Origin: an uncultured Rhodopila sp.
Lineage (GTDB): Bacteria > Pseudomonadota > Alphaproteobacteria > Acetobacterales > Acetobacteraceae
Length of the DNA: 64,000 nt
Direction: 5' to 3'
NCBI RefSeq assembly: GCF_903915725.1
Contig: NZ_CAIWTY010000086.1
Coordinates: 148,341-212,340 of the forward strand
Below, in pieces: positions 35,041 to 43,520 of this stretch. Made by a program: the position numbers and the translations under genes. Numbering within the stretch: the first letter of the stretch is position 1; each line of letters starts with the position of its first letter. Under the pieces are notes generated by a model, which ran no database searches, was not told the origin of the DNA, and saw only the letters and a list, made by a program, of their open reading frames with translations.

Positions 35041-36285
35041 TCAGCTCCGGTAGGAGCCGTTGATGTCGATGTAGCCATGCGTCAGGTCGCAGGTCCAGGC
35101 CGTCGCCTTGCCCTTGCCCAGGCCTATATCGATGGCGATCCCGACCTCCAGGCCCTTCATATGCGCAACGACCGGAGCTTCGTCGTAGCCCGGCACCACT
35201 GCGCCGTCCCTGGCCATCCATACGCCGCCCACGCCAATGGACAGCTTGTCGCGGTCCGCCGGTTCCCCGGACTTGCCGACGGCCATGACGATGCGGCCCC
35301 AGTTGGCGTCTTCGCCGGCAATCGCGGTCTTCACCAGCGGGGAGTTCGCCACTGCCATGGCAATCTTCTTCGCGGACCTGCCGTTGGTGGCGCCGGTGAC
35401 GTCGATGCGCACCAGCTTTTGCGCGCCCTCGCCGTCGCGGATTACCAGAAGTGCCAGTTCCAGCAGCAGCTCGTTCAGGGCGCGGGCGAAGTCGGCCAGC
35501 ATACGATTGCGGGCTGCATTGCCGTCCGGCGGCGGGATGCGCGGATGCTTCACCTGCCCGGTGGCGATCAGCAGCACGGTATCCGAGGTGGATGTATCCG
35601 AATCGACGGTCGTGCAGTTGAAGCTGGCATCGACCCCCTTCTTCAGCATCGTCTGCAAGGCATCCGCCGGGATTTTGGCGTCGGTGAACACGAAGCACAG
35701 CATCGTCGCCATATCCGGCGCGATCATGCCGCTGCCCTTGGCGATGCCGGTGATGCGCACCTGAGCGTCGCCAATCTGCGCCACCTTGGTGACCGCCTTG
35801 GGAAAGGTGTCGGTGGTCATGATGCCGCGGGCGGCTTTCTCCCAGCCGTCCTCGGTCAGCGACTGGTGCAGCCCGGGCAGCGCGGCGACCAGCTTTTCAT
35901 AGGGCATCACCTCGCCGATGACGCCGGTGGAGGCAACGAAGACCTGCTTCGCCGGGCAGTCCGCCAGCTTCGCCGCCGCCGCCGCGGTAGCGGCGCAGGC
36001 GTCCCGCCCGGCCTTGCCGGTGAACACGTTGGCATTGCCGGCGTTGACCACCAGCATCCGCGCCTTGCCGCCCTTCAGCGACGCGCGGCACCAGTCCACC
36101 GGCGCGCCGGGGCATTTGTTGGAGGTGAACACCCCGGCCACCGTGCTGCCGGACGCGACCTCGATCATCACGACGTCGGTCCGGCCCTGGTAGCGGATTC
36201 CCGCCGCGGCGGATGACAAGCGGACCCCCGCCAGCGGGGGCAGGTCCGGCAACGGGACGACCAGCGGTGAGACAGCCTCGGCCAT
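35041..36285 (-). CDS. argJ: Bifunctional glutamate N-acetyltransferase / amino-acid acetyltransferase
   Basis: Arginine biosynthesis enzyme of 414 residues that recycles the acetyl group from N-acetylornithine to glutamate. It is an autoprocessing Ntn hydrolase; the cleavage site is PDMATMLCFVF with the nucleophile Thr194. Other family blocks are FTSNKCPGAPVDWCR, VVNAGNANVFTG and TVDSDTSTSDTVLL. It begins three bases after the stop of a parvulin gene on the same strand, forming an operon with two parvulins. Neighbouring argJ and ppiC-type genes are common in alphaproteobacteria. Confidence 0.95.
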   Translation of the reverse strand: MAEAVSPLVVPLPDLPPLAGVRLSSAAAGIRYQGRTDVVMIEVASGSTVAGVFTSNKCPGAPVDWCRASLKGGKARMLVVNAGNANVFTGKAGRDACAATAAAAAKLADCPAKQVFVASTGVIGEVMPYEKLVAALPGLHQSLTEDGWEKAARGIMTTDTFPKAVTKVAQIGDAQVRITGIAKGSGMIAPDMATMLCFVFTDAKIPADALQTMLKKGVDASFNCTTVDSDTSTSDTVLLIATGQVKHPRIPPPDGNAARNRMLADFARALNELLLELALLVIRDGEGAQKLVRIDVTGATNGRSAKKIAMAVANSPLVKTAIAGEDANWGRIVMAVGKSGEPADRDKLSIGVGGVWMARDGAVVPGYDEAPVVAHMKGLEVGIAIDIGLGKGKATAWTCDLTHGYIDINGSYRS

Positions 36286-36288
36286 GGC

Positions 36289-37182
36289 CTATTTCGCAGC
36301 CGGCGGCGGTTCCGCCGTGTCGGTGGCCTTCGCGGGCGAGCCGTCCGGGTTGAACTTCTCCACTTTCACCGCTCCGCGGACCTGCTTGATTTCAGTTTGA
36401 ACGGCGGCCTGCACCATGTGCTGGCGCAGCTCCTCCTTTTCCTGGTCAAAGCTCGGCGGCTGCGAGGTGCGGTGTTCGGTCACCTGGATCACGTGCCAGC
36501 CGAACTGGGTCTTCACCGGTTGGGGCGAAACTTCGCCGTCCTTCAGCGAGAAGGCGACGGCGGAGAATTCCGGCACCATGTCGGCCTTCTTGAAGAAGCC
36601 AAGGTCGCCGCCCTGCTGCGCCGCTCCGGGATCTTTGCTGTATTGCTTGGACAACGCGGCGAAGTCGGCGCCCTTCTTCAGTTCGGCGGTGATCTTCTTG
36701 GCCGTCGCTTCGTCCCCGACCAGGATGTGGCGGGCGTGCACCTCGACCTCGCCGGTCTTGCCGGCATACTCCTGGTCATAGCGGGCCTTCACGGCCTCAT
36801 CGGTGACCTGCGGGCGCACCACCTTGCTCAGCAGCGCCGATGCCAGCGCCCGCTCCTGCGCCGCCTGCATGGCGCGCTGAACCTCGGGGTCCTTGTCGAG
36901 GCCGGTCCGCTGCGCCTGGATCAGCAGGGCGCGGGCGTCGATCAGTTGCTCCAGCAGCATCGGGTAGAGCTGCTGCGGCGGCATGCCACGGGCTTGCGGC
37001 GGCAGGCTGGCAGTTGCCTCCTTGACGTCGCTGAGATGAATCGGCTGGCCGTTCACGGTCGCCAGCACCGGATCGGGTTCCGTTTGTGCCAGGACCGGTC
37101 CGGCCGACACCGCGCAAGCCAAAGCCGCGGCGGCAAGCCAACGGGCCGGAAGGCCAATTGAGCAGTCCGGAAAAAACGTCAT
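36289..37182 (-). CDS. Parvulin-type peptidylprolyl isomerase, exported (copy 2)
   Basis: 297 residues from the ATG at 37182, which has an AGGGGT site. A signal peptide (WLAAAALACAVSAGPVLAQ) directs it to the periplasm. A SurA-like N-terminal chaperone helix region precedes the parvulin domain, VHARHILVGDEATAKKI to FGWHVIQVTEHR, with the GGDLGFFKKADMVPEF core. It should help fold outer-membrane and periplasmic proteins. It lies between a second parvulin gene upstream and argJ downstream. Confidence 0.9.
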   Translation of the reverse strand: MTFFPDCSIGLPARWLAAAALACAVSAGPVLAQTEPDPVLATVNGQPIHLSDVKEATASLPPQARGMPPQQLYPMLLEQLIDARALLIQAQRTGLDKDPEVQRAMQAAQERALASALLSKVVRPQVTDEAVKARYDQEYAGKTGEVEVHARHILVGDEATAKKITAELKKGADFAALSKQYSKDPGAAQQGGDLGFFKKADMVPEFSAVAFSLKDGEVSPQPVKTQFGWHVIQVTEHRTSQPPSFDQEKEELRQHMVQAAVQTEIKQVRGAVKVEKFNPDGSPAKATDTAEPPPAAK

Positions 37183-37248
37183 GCTAACCCCTGATGGAAT
37201 ACGGGCGTGCTTATGACCGAAGCTTTGGCGCCTCACAAGGCGCGGCGG

Positions 37249-38262
37249 TCATTCGGCCGGAGCAGCGCCCGAGCCGCCGATTTTCAGCTTCGGGCCGGTA
37301 TCCAATGTCGAGCCGTCGAGGTTGAACCGGCGGATCGTCAACTGGGACCTGGCCTGCTCCACCGATTGCACCACCGCGGCGGCCAGCAGCTCCTGCTGCA
37401 ACTGGTCATGGACCTCGGCGTAACTCGGCGGCGCGACCAGGCGCTTTTCCTCCACCTTGATGATATGCCAGCCAAATTCGTTCTTGACGGCGTTCGGAGC
37501 AACCTGGCCGGGCTGGAGCGAGAACGCCACGTCGGCAAAGCTCGGCCAGACCTGCTCGCGGCGGAAGAAGCCCAGGTCGCCGCCCTTGGAGCCGTCGGGG
37601 TCCTTGCTGATGACTCGCGCGACGGTGGCAAAATCCGCGCCGTTGCGGAGGTCTTCCAGCACCTTGCGGGCTTCGCCTTCGGAGGTGACGAGAATATGGC
37701 TGGCACGCACTTCCTCGGCGGCCGGCCGGTTGGCAAACTGCCGGTTGTAGCGAGCCAGGATGGCTGCCTCGGTGACCTTGGGATTGGCTTCCTGGCTGAG
37801 ATAGGCACCCTCCAGGATGCGGTCGGTTGCCGCCTGAATTTCCTGCTGCACGTCGGCCCGGTTTTCCAGGCCGCCGCGCCGCGCCATCGTCACCAGGGCC
37901 TCATGATCGACGATGCGGTCGAGCAGAACCGGGTACAGCGTGTCGAACGGCAAACCGCGCAGGTTCTCCGGCAGCGCCTGGGTGGCCCGGCCGAGTTGGC
38001 TGAGATAGATCGGGCGCCCTTCGACAATGGCAATCAGGGGATCTGCCGGAGCTTTCGCCGGGCGGCCCGCATCGACCTTTGGATCGCCGCCGCGCAGTGC
38101 GGTGCCGAGGCCGGCGGGCGGCGTACCCGTGGCGGCAGGCGGTTGCGCCACCGCCGCAGCCCCGGGAATGAGCAGCGCGGCTGTGCACAGAAGCAGCCCG
38201 CAAAGGCGAAACAACGCAGTTCCTGCCCGCCCGCCGATGGGCTGTTCCTGTACAGTCATCAT
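37249..38262 (-). CDS. Parvulin-type peptidylprolyl isomerase, exported (copy 1)
   Basis: 337 residues from MMTVQEQ at 38262 (the next ATG, 38259, is equally possible). A hydrophobic export segment (LCGLLLCTAALLIPGAAAVAQ) is followed by a proline/alanine-rich linker, SurA-like helices and a parvulin domain: VRASHILVTSEGEARKVL, GGDLGFFRREQVWPSF and FGWHIIKVEEKR. It is paralogous to the next gene in the operon, with the same domain order. Two adjacent parvulins suggest duplication with possible client specialisation. Confidence 0.9.
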   Translation of the reverse strand: MMTVQEQPIGGRAGTALFRLCGLLLCTAALLIPGAAAVAQPPAATGTPPAGLGTALRGGDPKVDAGRPAKAPADPLIAIVEGRPIYLSQLGRATQALPENLRGLPFDTLYPVLLDRIVDHEALVTMARRGGLENRADVQQEIQAATDRILEGAYLSQEANPKVTEAAILARYNRQFANRPAAEEVRASHILVTSEGEARKVLEDLRNGADFATVARVISKDPDGSKGGDLGFFRREQVWPSFADVAFSLQPGQVAPNAVKNEFGWHIIKVEEKRLVAPPSYAEVHDQLQQELLAAAVVQSVEQARSQLTIRRFNLDGSTLDTGPKLKIGGSGAAPAE

Positions 38263-38437
38263 CTTAAGCCGGGCGATGACGGGAAAAAACCGGAGCCGCT
38301 CGATCTCCAGGATGTTTTGTTCAGGGTGAGGACGCAATCCAGGCTCCTGCAAGACGAACCGGCGGCCCGCCGGGTTGCACGGCGCCTGCTATGCCCGGTT
38401 GCAACACGCAAAACCAGAAAAAGCGACAACCGCGGCG

Positions 38438-38941
38438 CTACGCCGCAAACAGCGCGAGCAATCCCTTGAGCAACTGTTTCGGCGTCGGCGGGCAGCCGCG
38501 GATCACCATGTCCACCGGCACCACGGCGGAAACGCCGCCGACAACCGCGTAGCTGCCGGCGAACATCCCGCCATCGGCGCCGCATTCTCCAACAGCCACA
38601 ACCCATTTCGGGTCAGGGGTGGCGCGCCAGGTGCGTTCCAGCGCCTCGCGCATGTTCTTCGTTACCGGTCCGGTCACCAGCAGCACGTCGGCGTGCCGCG
38701 GCGACGCCACGAAGCGCAGCCCGTATCGTTCGAGGTCGTTGAAGGCGTTGTTCAGCGCGTGGATTTCCAGCTCGCAGGCGTTGCAGGAGCCCGCATCCAC
38801 CTGGCGGATCGACAGGCTGCGGCCGAGCCGCGCCCGTGCCGTCTGGTCCAGGGTGGACGCCATCGCCGCCAGGTCGGGGTCGAACGCCGGCGGTGCCTCG
38901 GTCAGCGGCCGCTTCAGGCCCTGGAGAAGGTGATGCAGCAT
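38438..38941 (-). CDS. NuoB/HyfI-like [4Fe-4S] protein, orphan
   Basis: 167 residues of the NADH:quinone oxidoreductase 20-kDa / hydrogenase small-subunit family, closest in pattern to the HycG/HyfI subunit of group 4 hydrogenases. All four cluster ligands are visible: SCNACELEI (two Cys), GECGADGG and RGCPPTP. This subunit normally carries the N2-type cluster beside a large NuoD/HyfG subunit, but no other complex gene is in the window. It starts inside the stop of the acyl-CoA dehydrogenase (TGATG, one-base overlap). It may be a relocated complex subunit or an electron carrier with a new partner. Confidence 0.85.
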   Translation of the reverse strand: MLHHLLQGLKRPLTEAPPAFDPDLAAMASTLDQTARARLGRSLSIRQVDAGSCNACELEIHALNNAFNDLERYGLRFVASPRHADVLLVTGPVTKNMREALERTWRATPDPKWVVAVGECGADGGMFAGSYAVVGGVSAVVPVDMVIRGCPPTPKQLLKGLLALFAA

Positions 38942-40077
38942 CAGAGCATCCGCTGCAGGATCAGCTTCTGCACGTCGGAGGTGCCCTCATAGATCTGGCA
39001 GACGCGGACGTCGCGGTAGATCCGCTCCACCGGGTAGTCCGCCAGGAAACCGTAGCCGCCGAGCGTCTGGATCGCGGCGGTGCAGACCGCTTCGGCGGTT
39101 TCGGAGGCAAACAGTTTCGCCATGCAGGCGGCTTCCAGCGCCGGGCGGCCCTCCGCCTTCAGCCTTGCGGCGTGCAGGGTCAATTGCCGGGCGGCTTCGA
39201 GCCGGGTCTTCGCCTCGGCGAGGCGGAAGCCGACAGCCTGGAAGTCGACGATCGCGCTGCCGAACGCCTTGCGGTCGCGGGCGTAGCCGATGGCGTACTC
39301 CAGCGCGGCCCGGGCCATGCCGATGCTCTGCGCGGCGATGCCGATGCGGCCGCTTTCCAGCGTGGACAATGCGATCCTGTAGCCCTCGCCCTCGGCGCCG
39401 ATGCGCTGGTCGTCCGGAACTTCCATATCGTCGAAGCTCAACGCGCAGGTGTCGGAGGCTTTCTGGCCCAGCTTCTCCTCGATCCTGGTGACCGCGAACC
39501 CGGGATGGGCCTTCTCGATCACGAAGGCGGACAGGCCTTTCTTGCCGGCGGCGGGATCGGTTGCCGCGAAGAACACCAGGCTGCCGGGATGGCTGGCGTT
39601 GCTGATGAACTGCTTGGAGCCGTTGATGATGTAGCGGTCGCCTTTTTTGACCGCTCGCGTCTTTTGGTTGGAGGCGTCCGACCCGGCCTGCGCCTCGGTC
39701 AGGCCGAACGACCCGATATGCTCCCCAGTCGCCAGCTTGCGCAGCCAGCGGTCTTTCTGGTCCGCAGTGCCGTAGGTGTTGACGACGATGCATGTCGGCG
39801 AATTATGCACCGACACCATGGTGGAGATGGCCCCGTCGCCGGCGGCGATCTCCTCCAGCAGCAGGGCATAGGTGACAGGATCGATCTCGCTGCCGTCCCA
39901 CTCCGCCGGGGTGGTGGCGCCGAACACGCCGAGTTCGCCGAGTTCCGCGATGATCTCCGGCTCGATCCGCCGCTGCTTCTCCCGCTCGGCCGCCAGCGGG
40001 GCGAGGCGTTCCCGCGAGAAGCGGCGGATCATGTCGATGATCAGGGTGTCGCCGTGCGGCGAGATGCTGTCGGGCAT
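38941..40077 (-). CDS. Acyl-CoA dehydrogenase
   Basis: FAD-dependent dehydrogenase of 378 residues. Family signatures are FGLTEAQAGSDASNQKT in the middle domain and QTLGGYGFLADYPVERIYRD with the terminal IYEGTSDVQKLIL. The catalytic base is probably the glutamate in IYEGTS, as in short-chain enzymes. It oxidises an acyl-CoA to the 2-enoyl-CoA and passes electrons to ETF. Its stop overlaps the start of the HyfI-like gene. Upstream is a DUF29 gene on the same strand. Confidence 0.93.
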   Translation of the reverse strand: MPDSISPHGDTLIIDMIRRFSRERLAPLAAEREKQRRIEPEIIAELGELGVFGATTPAEWDGSEIDPVTYALLLEEIAAGDGAISTMVSVHNSPTCIVVNTYGTADQKDRWLRKLATGEHIGSFGLTEAQAGSDASNQKTRAVKKGDRYIINGSKQFISNASHPGSLVFFAATDPAAGKKGLSAFVIEKAHPGFAVTRIEEKLGQKASDTCALSFDDMEVPDDQRIGAEGEGYRIALSTLESGRIGIAAQSIGMARAALEYAIGYARDRKAFGSAIVDFQAVGFRLAEAKTRLEAARQLTLHAARLKAEGRPALEAACMAKLFASETAEAVCTAAIQTLGGYGFLADYPVERIYRDVRVCQIYEGTSDVQKLILQRML

Positions 40078-40113
40078 GCGGGTTGCCTCAGGTTGCGGAC
40101 GTGCCCGAGCGAT

Positions 40114-40638
40114 CTACACCGCGGGGGAGGCGGGGTCTATCTGAGTCAGCCAAGCCGTGACTTCGGCGCGGGAGGCTCGGGCGGATCGAAGGCCAGGGCC
40201 TGTACGACCGTCCAGGTGAGCGTGGCGGGGAAGCTTGCGGCAGGGAGGCCGGTTTCGCGGGCTGCGCGGCGAACCGCATCCGGCCAGGCGGATTCCGCAA
40301 TGGCGTCGGCCTGCCCCCCCCGGGTTGGGAATGCTCTCGATGAGGGAGCCGATTTCGCTTTGCTGCTCGATGATCGTGGCGATCCAACTGGGCGTCAGCT
40401 TTTCCGGCTGGGCGTGGAGCTTCAGGAGATGATGCAACAGGACAATCAGCCGGGACTTGAGTTCGCGGCGGTCGAGGATGGTCATCTCGGTCAGGTACTC
40501 AATGAGGCTGGCGCGATCGAGACGGTCGAACTGCCCCGGGGACAATGCGGAAATCCGGGCAGCGATCCATGCGTGCTCATCGGCCTCATGCAGCGCGCGG
40601 CTGGCGGGCGATTGTAAGGTCTCGATCGTGTCGGGCAT
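40114..40638 (-). CDS. DUF29 protein with a frameshift at a G8 tract
   Basis: The first ~105 residues are DUF29 (HEADEHAWIAARISALSPGQ, LIEYLTEM and LKSRLIVLLHHLLKLHAQPE). The frame then passes through eight consecutive G residues (C8 on the plus strand, 40314-40321) and becomes arginine-rich. Removing one G restores a DUF29-like tail (SAWPDAVRRAARETGLP, then FPATLTWTVVQAL) ending at a stop at 40146. So the gene is frameshifted, phase-variable, or affected by a homopolymer sequencing error. DUF29 has no assigned function and is frequent in acetic acid and cyanobacterial genomes. Confidence 0.8.
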   Translation of the reverse strand: MPDTIETLQSPASRALHEADEHAWIAARISALSPGQFDRLDRASLIEYLTEMTILDRRELKSRLIVLLHHLLKLHAQPEKLTPSWIATIIEQQSEIGSLIESIPNPGGAGRRHCGIRLAGCGSPRSPRNRPPCRKLPRHAHLDGRTGPGLRSARASRAEVTAWLTQIDPASPAV

Positions 40639-40756
40639 TGTCTGCGGTTCCGGCTAAACCCGGGGCCTTCATTCGATCGAAATAGGTGCCTTCGCGCCAC
40701 GTGGGAACGCATTCGGCATTTCTGTCGTTCGCAGCGGCAGCGTAAGCAAGAAAGAT

Positions 40757-40792
40757 GTTACACGGATTTTCACGGATTAAGCGCACAGATTA
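40757..40792 (+). repeat. Left arm of a 36-bp inverted repeat
   Basis: Begins GTTACACGGATTTTCACGG and is the reverse complement of 40905-40940 at 33 of 36 positions by eye. Its internal words (CACGGATT twice, TACACGGA just outside) are themselves repeated. The spacer is 112 bp. Confidence 0.85.
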
Positions 40793-40904
40793 CACGGAGA
40801 TCGGCGTTGGGCCGAACCATGCCCGTCTGCCGGGGCTTTGGTCTTCCGTGCGCCGATTGGCGCCTGGAGCAGCGGCACGACGGAAGCCGCGATCTCAATC
40901 TTTA

Positions 40905-40940
40905 TAATCTGTGACCTTAATCGGTGAAAATCCGTGTAAC
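40905..40940 (-). repeat. Right arm of a 36-bp inverted repeat
   Basis: Ends GAAAATCCGTGTAAC and pairs with 40757-40792. It finishes 86 bp before the GxxExxY start codon. The 388-bp gap between DUF29 and the GxxExxY gene otherwise holds no gene that I can support. Confidence 0.85.
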
Positions 40941-41026
40941 AGCTTTTCTTGCCTTATCCAGGCAGGAAATTAACCGTTTATCAACCTGTTGATCCGATCC
41001 TGTCGTCGAAGGATTGGATCCGCCGC

Positions 41027-41407
41027 ATGAACCTCGAACCCAATCACCATGGACGGCTAACCTACAAGATCATCGGTCTGGCGATGCGGGTTCACCGCAA
41101 TCTTGGCCCGGGGCTGCTCGAATCCGTCTATCGCCGATGTCTGTGCCATGAGCTCTCGCTGTCCCGCATCCGATTCGAACAGGAGGTTTACCTGCCGATC
41201 CATTACAACGGGATCGATATCGATTCCGGATATCGGGCGGACTTAATCGTGCGGAACGAGGTTCTCCTCGAACTCAATGCCGTAGAACAGCTCGGCCGGT
41301 TGCACGAAGCGCAACTGCTGACCGATCTGCGGATCAGCCGATGCCGACTCGGTCTGCTGATGAACTTCAACACCTTATCGCTCGCCGTCCACCGCCGGGC
41401 GCTCTGA
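41027..41407 (+). CDS. GxxExxY protein (PDDEXK_3 family) with altered active site
   Basis: 126 residues. The name-giving motif is present as GLLESVY (residues 29-35), followed by EQEVYLPIHYNGIDIDSGYR and the nuclease-like core ADLIVRNEVLLELNAVEQL. Family members normally have Asp, then Glu-x-Lys; here the acidic residues Asp72 and Glu82 remain but the lysine is Asn84. A further family position, LLTYLK, reads LLTDLR. The protein may therefore be catalytically inactive. I chose the ATG at 41027 over an upstream in-frame ATG at 40949 that is not conserved. It converges with the doxX-ndk unit. Confidence 0.85.
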   Translation: MNLEPNHHGRLTYKIIGLAMRVHRNLGPGLLESVYRRCLCHELSLSRIRFEQEVYLPIHYNGIDIDSGYRADLIVRNEVLLELNAVEQLGRLHEAQLLTDLRISRCRLGLLMNFNTLSLAVHRRAL

Positions 41408-41466
41408 CCGGCCTGCTCATCGGGCAGGTGGCCATGCGAATCCCCCGGGCCAGCCCGAGAAAGGGA

Positions 41467-41482
41467 CCGCCGATAGGCGGTA
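41467..41482. terminator. Possible bidirectional hairpin between convergent genes
   Basis: ACCGCC-GATA-GGCGGT forms a perfect 6-bp stem with a tetraloop, flanked by GGG and CCC that could extend it. It lies between the GxxExxY gene and the end of the ndk-doxX unit. There is no T tract, so factor-independent termination is uncertain. Confidence 0.3.
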
Positions 41483-41489
41483 GGCTCCC

Positions 41490-41876
41490 CTACGCCCGGT
41501 CCACGCTCAATCGGCCGGCGCCGTAAGCCACGATCTGCAGGAAGCCGCCGGCCATGCAGACGTTCTTCATGAAGTGGATCATCGCCTCGCGGTTTTCCGG
41601 GTGATAGTGCGCGGCGAACGCCGTCACGATGCACCAGGCCGCGAGGATCAGTCCCGTCAGCCGCGCCTTGAAGCCAATCAGGAACAGCGCGGCAACGCCA
41701 ATCTCGATGACCAGCGCGACGGCGTAGGCCGCTCCCGGGAGCGGCAGACCCAAATGCGCAAACATCGACATGGTCGCCGTCGGCGCCATCGCCTTGCCAT
41801 AGCCGCCCCACAGGAAGATCGCGCTCATGAGAACGCGACCCGCCAGCGAGACCCAGTCCATGGCGTCTGTTCTCAT
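41490..41876 (-). CDS. DoxX-family membrane protein
   Basis: 128 residues with four hydrophobic helices. The DoxX pattern is [27 protein letters not shown] at the start (split here by eye), then [18 protein letters not shown] and [19 protein letters not shown]. DoxX proteins are small quinone- or thiosulfate-linked membrane subunits or redox stress proteins. The start overlaps the ndk stop by four bases, so the two are coupled, although a functional link is not obvious. MDWVSL at 41861 is an alternative start. Confidence 0.85.
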   Translation of the reverse strand: MRTDAMDWVSLAGRVLMSAIFLWGGYGKAMAPTATMSMFAHLGLPLPGAAYAVALVIEIGVAALFLIGFKARLTGLILAAWCIVTAFAAHYHPENREAMIHFMKNVCMAGGFLQIVAYGAGRLSVDRA

Positions 41877-42295
41877 CCGACGATCTCGGTCCCCGCGAAG
41901 AAGTAGGCAATCTCGACGGCGGCGTTTTCGGCGCTGTCCGAGCCATGCACGGAATTCGCCTCGATGCTCTCCGCAAACTCCGCGCGGATCGTCCCCGGAT
42001 CGGCCTTCTTCGGATCGGTTGCGCCCATCACCTCGCGGTTGCGGGCGACGGCGTTCTCGCCTTCCAGCACCTGCACGACCACCGGGCCGGAGGTCATGAA
42101 GGTCACCAGGTCGCGGAAGAACGGCCGCGCGGCGTGCACGCCGTAGAAGCTCTCGGCCTGCGCCTGGGTCAGATGGAGTCGCTTCTGCGCGACGATGCGC
42201 AGCCCGGCCGCTTCGAGCACGGCATTGACCTTGCCGGTGAGGTTCCGCCGGGTGGCATCCGGCTTGATGATGGAAAATGTGCGCTCGGTCGCCAT
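41873..42295 (-). CDS. ndk: Nucleoside diphosphate kinase
   Basis: 140 residues, exact family length. It transfers phosphate from ATP to nucleoside diphosphates through a phosphohistidine. The N-terminus [19 protein letters not shown] and the active-site block [11 protein letters not shown] (His117) are complete. The ATG at 42295 has a perfect AGGAGG ribosome site. The frame is open further upstream but without conserved sequence. It overlaps doxX downstream. Confidence 0.97.
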   Translation of the reverse strand: MATERTFSIIKPDATRRNLTGKVNAVLEAAGLRIVAQKRLHLTQAQAESFYGVHAARPFFRDLVTFMTSGPVVVQVLEGENAVARNREVMGATDPKKADPGTIRAEFAESIEANSVHGSDSAENAAVEIAYFFAGTEIVG

Positions 42296-42469
42296 AGCGG
42301 CCTCCTGAAAGTTCGAATACGGGCGGCTGAGTAGGGGTTTACGCGGCGCAGGGCAAGGCGGCAGGTCCGTCGAGCATGCGTGGCGGTGCGGCAGGTGTGC
42401 CAATTCGGTCATACCCGCCATGAAAATACAACACACCGGCCGCAGCCGATGCGGGAAAGATCACGTCAG

Positions 42470-42491
42470 ATACGAAATGTATGCAATATAC
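42470..42491. promoter_or_regulatory. AT-rich overlapping inverted repeats upstream of cysH
   Basis: ATAC-GAAAT-GTAT and GTAT-GCAAT-ATAC overlap in a short AT-rich stretch within the 421-bp gap between the divergent ndk and cysH genes. A dimeric regulator of sulfur genes could bind here, but the match to any known consensus is not clear. I see no gene in the rest of this gap. Confidence 0.3.
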
Positions 42492-42716
42492 TTCCACGAT
42501 GCACGCGAACGAGAGTGTAAACCGGCGGCATTTCAGACTGGGGGAGTATGGTTTGGCGCGGCCCAACCGGGGGACGACATGAACATGCCGTTTTCGCAAA
42601 GCCAGCCGAACCATCCCGCTCGCGTGCCGGGATTTGAACCTCGCAAGTTGCCTCGCATATGCCGTATTCAGCCGGCTATTCAACCGACTGCGTTTGGACT
42701 ACCGGAGCCTTACATC

Positions 42717-43520
42717 GTGGCAGATTACCTGGATGACCGCTTGCGTGACGACGCTCTCGTCATGCTGGCGGATGTGGCTGATTCAGAAACGTCCAAAAGC
42801 GTGTCGAATAGCGCGTTCGCCGGGCTGACAGTCGTTGAGCGATTGCGCCTGCTGTCCCGTAGCGTATCCGGGCCGGTGGTTTTCACCACCAGCTTCGGAC
42901 TAGAAGACCAGGCGTTGACGCATCTGATCGTCGATTCCGGCATCGCCTGCGGGTTTGCCACGCTCGACACCGGGCGGCTGTTTCCCGAAACCCATGCGGT
43001 CTGGGCGGACACCGAGCAGCGCTACGGCATGCGGGTCGAAGCCTTCCATCCGGACGGCAGCGCGCTTCAAAAGCTGGTGCGGGAGAACGGCATCAATGGC
43101 TTCTATGAGTCGGTCGACGCGCGGCATGCCTGCTGCGGCGTTCGCAAGGTCGAGCCGCTTGGCCGCGCGCTGGCCGGTGCCGCCGCGTGGCTCACCGGGC
43201 TGCGGGCGGATCAGTCGGATGGACGCGGGGGGCTGGAGTTCGTGGCCTTTGATGCGGCGCGCTGCCTGCTGAAGGTGAACCCGCTGCTGGATTGGTCGCG
43301 CGACCGGGTCGCCGCCTTCGTCCGTGATGCGGGCGTTCCCTATAATGCGCTGTACGACCGGGGCTTCCTGTCCATCGGTTGCGCGCCCTGCACCCGCGCC
43401 GTCGAGCCGGGCGAACCGGAGCGCGCCGGGCGCTGGTGGTGGGAACAGGATCAGGCGCGCGAATGCGGCCTACATGTCGGTCCGGACGGACGGTTGGTGC
43501 GAACGGGGAAATCGTCATGA
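42717..43520 (+). CDS. cysH: APS reductase (assimilatory adenylyl-sulfate reductase, CysH family)
   Basis: 267 residues from a GTG at 42717 with a CGGAG site nine bases upstream; ATGs at 42579 and 42762 are alternatives. Motifs are [30 protein letters not shown] and [10 protein letters not shown], then CAPCTRAV. The CC...CxxC cysteines bind a [4Fe-4S] cluster and mark enzymes that reduce APS rather than PAPS. That agrees with the absence of an APS kinase downstream. It overlaps cysD by four bases. Confidence 0.92.
   Translation: MADYLDDRLRDDALVMLADVADSETSKSVSNSAFAGLTVVERLRLLSRSVSGPVVFTTSFGLEDQALTHLIVDSGIACGFATLDTGRLFPETHAVWADTEQRYGMRVEAFHPDGSALQKLVRENGINGFYESVDARHACCGVRKVEPLGRALAGAAAWLTGLRADQSDGRGGLEFVAFDAARCLLKVNPLLDWSRDRVAAFVRDAGVPYNALYDRGFLSIGCAPCTRAVEPGEPERAGRWWWEQDQARECGLHVGPDGRLVRTGKSS

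Noticed and set aside
42620..42720. A tRNA-like stretch on the minus strand with GGTTCAAATCCCGGC
   Set aside because: The T-stem flanks do not pair, and no acceptor, D or anticodon stem can be drawn; a chance match.
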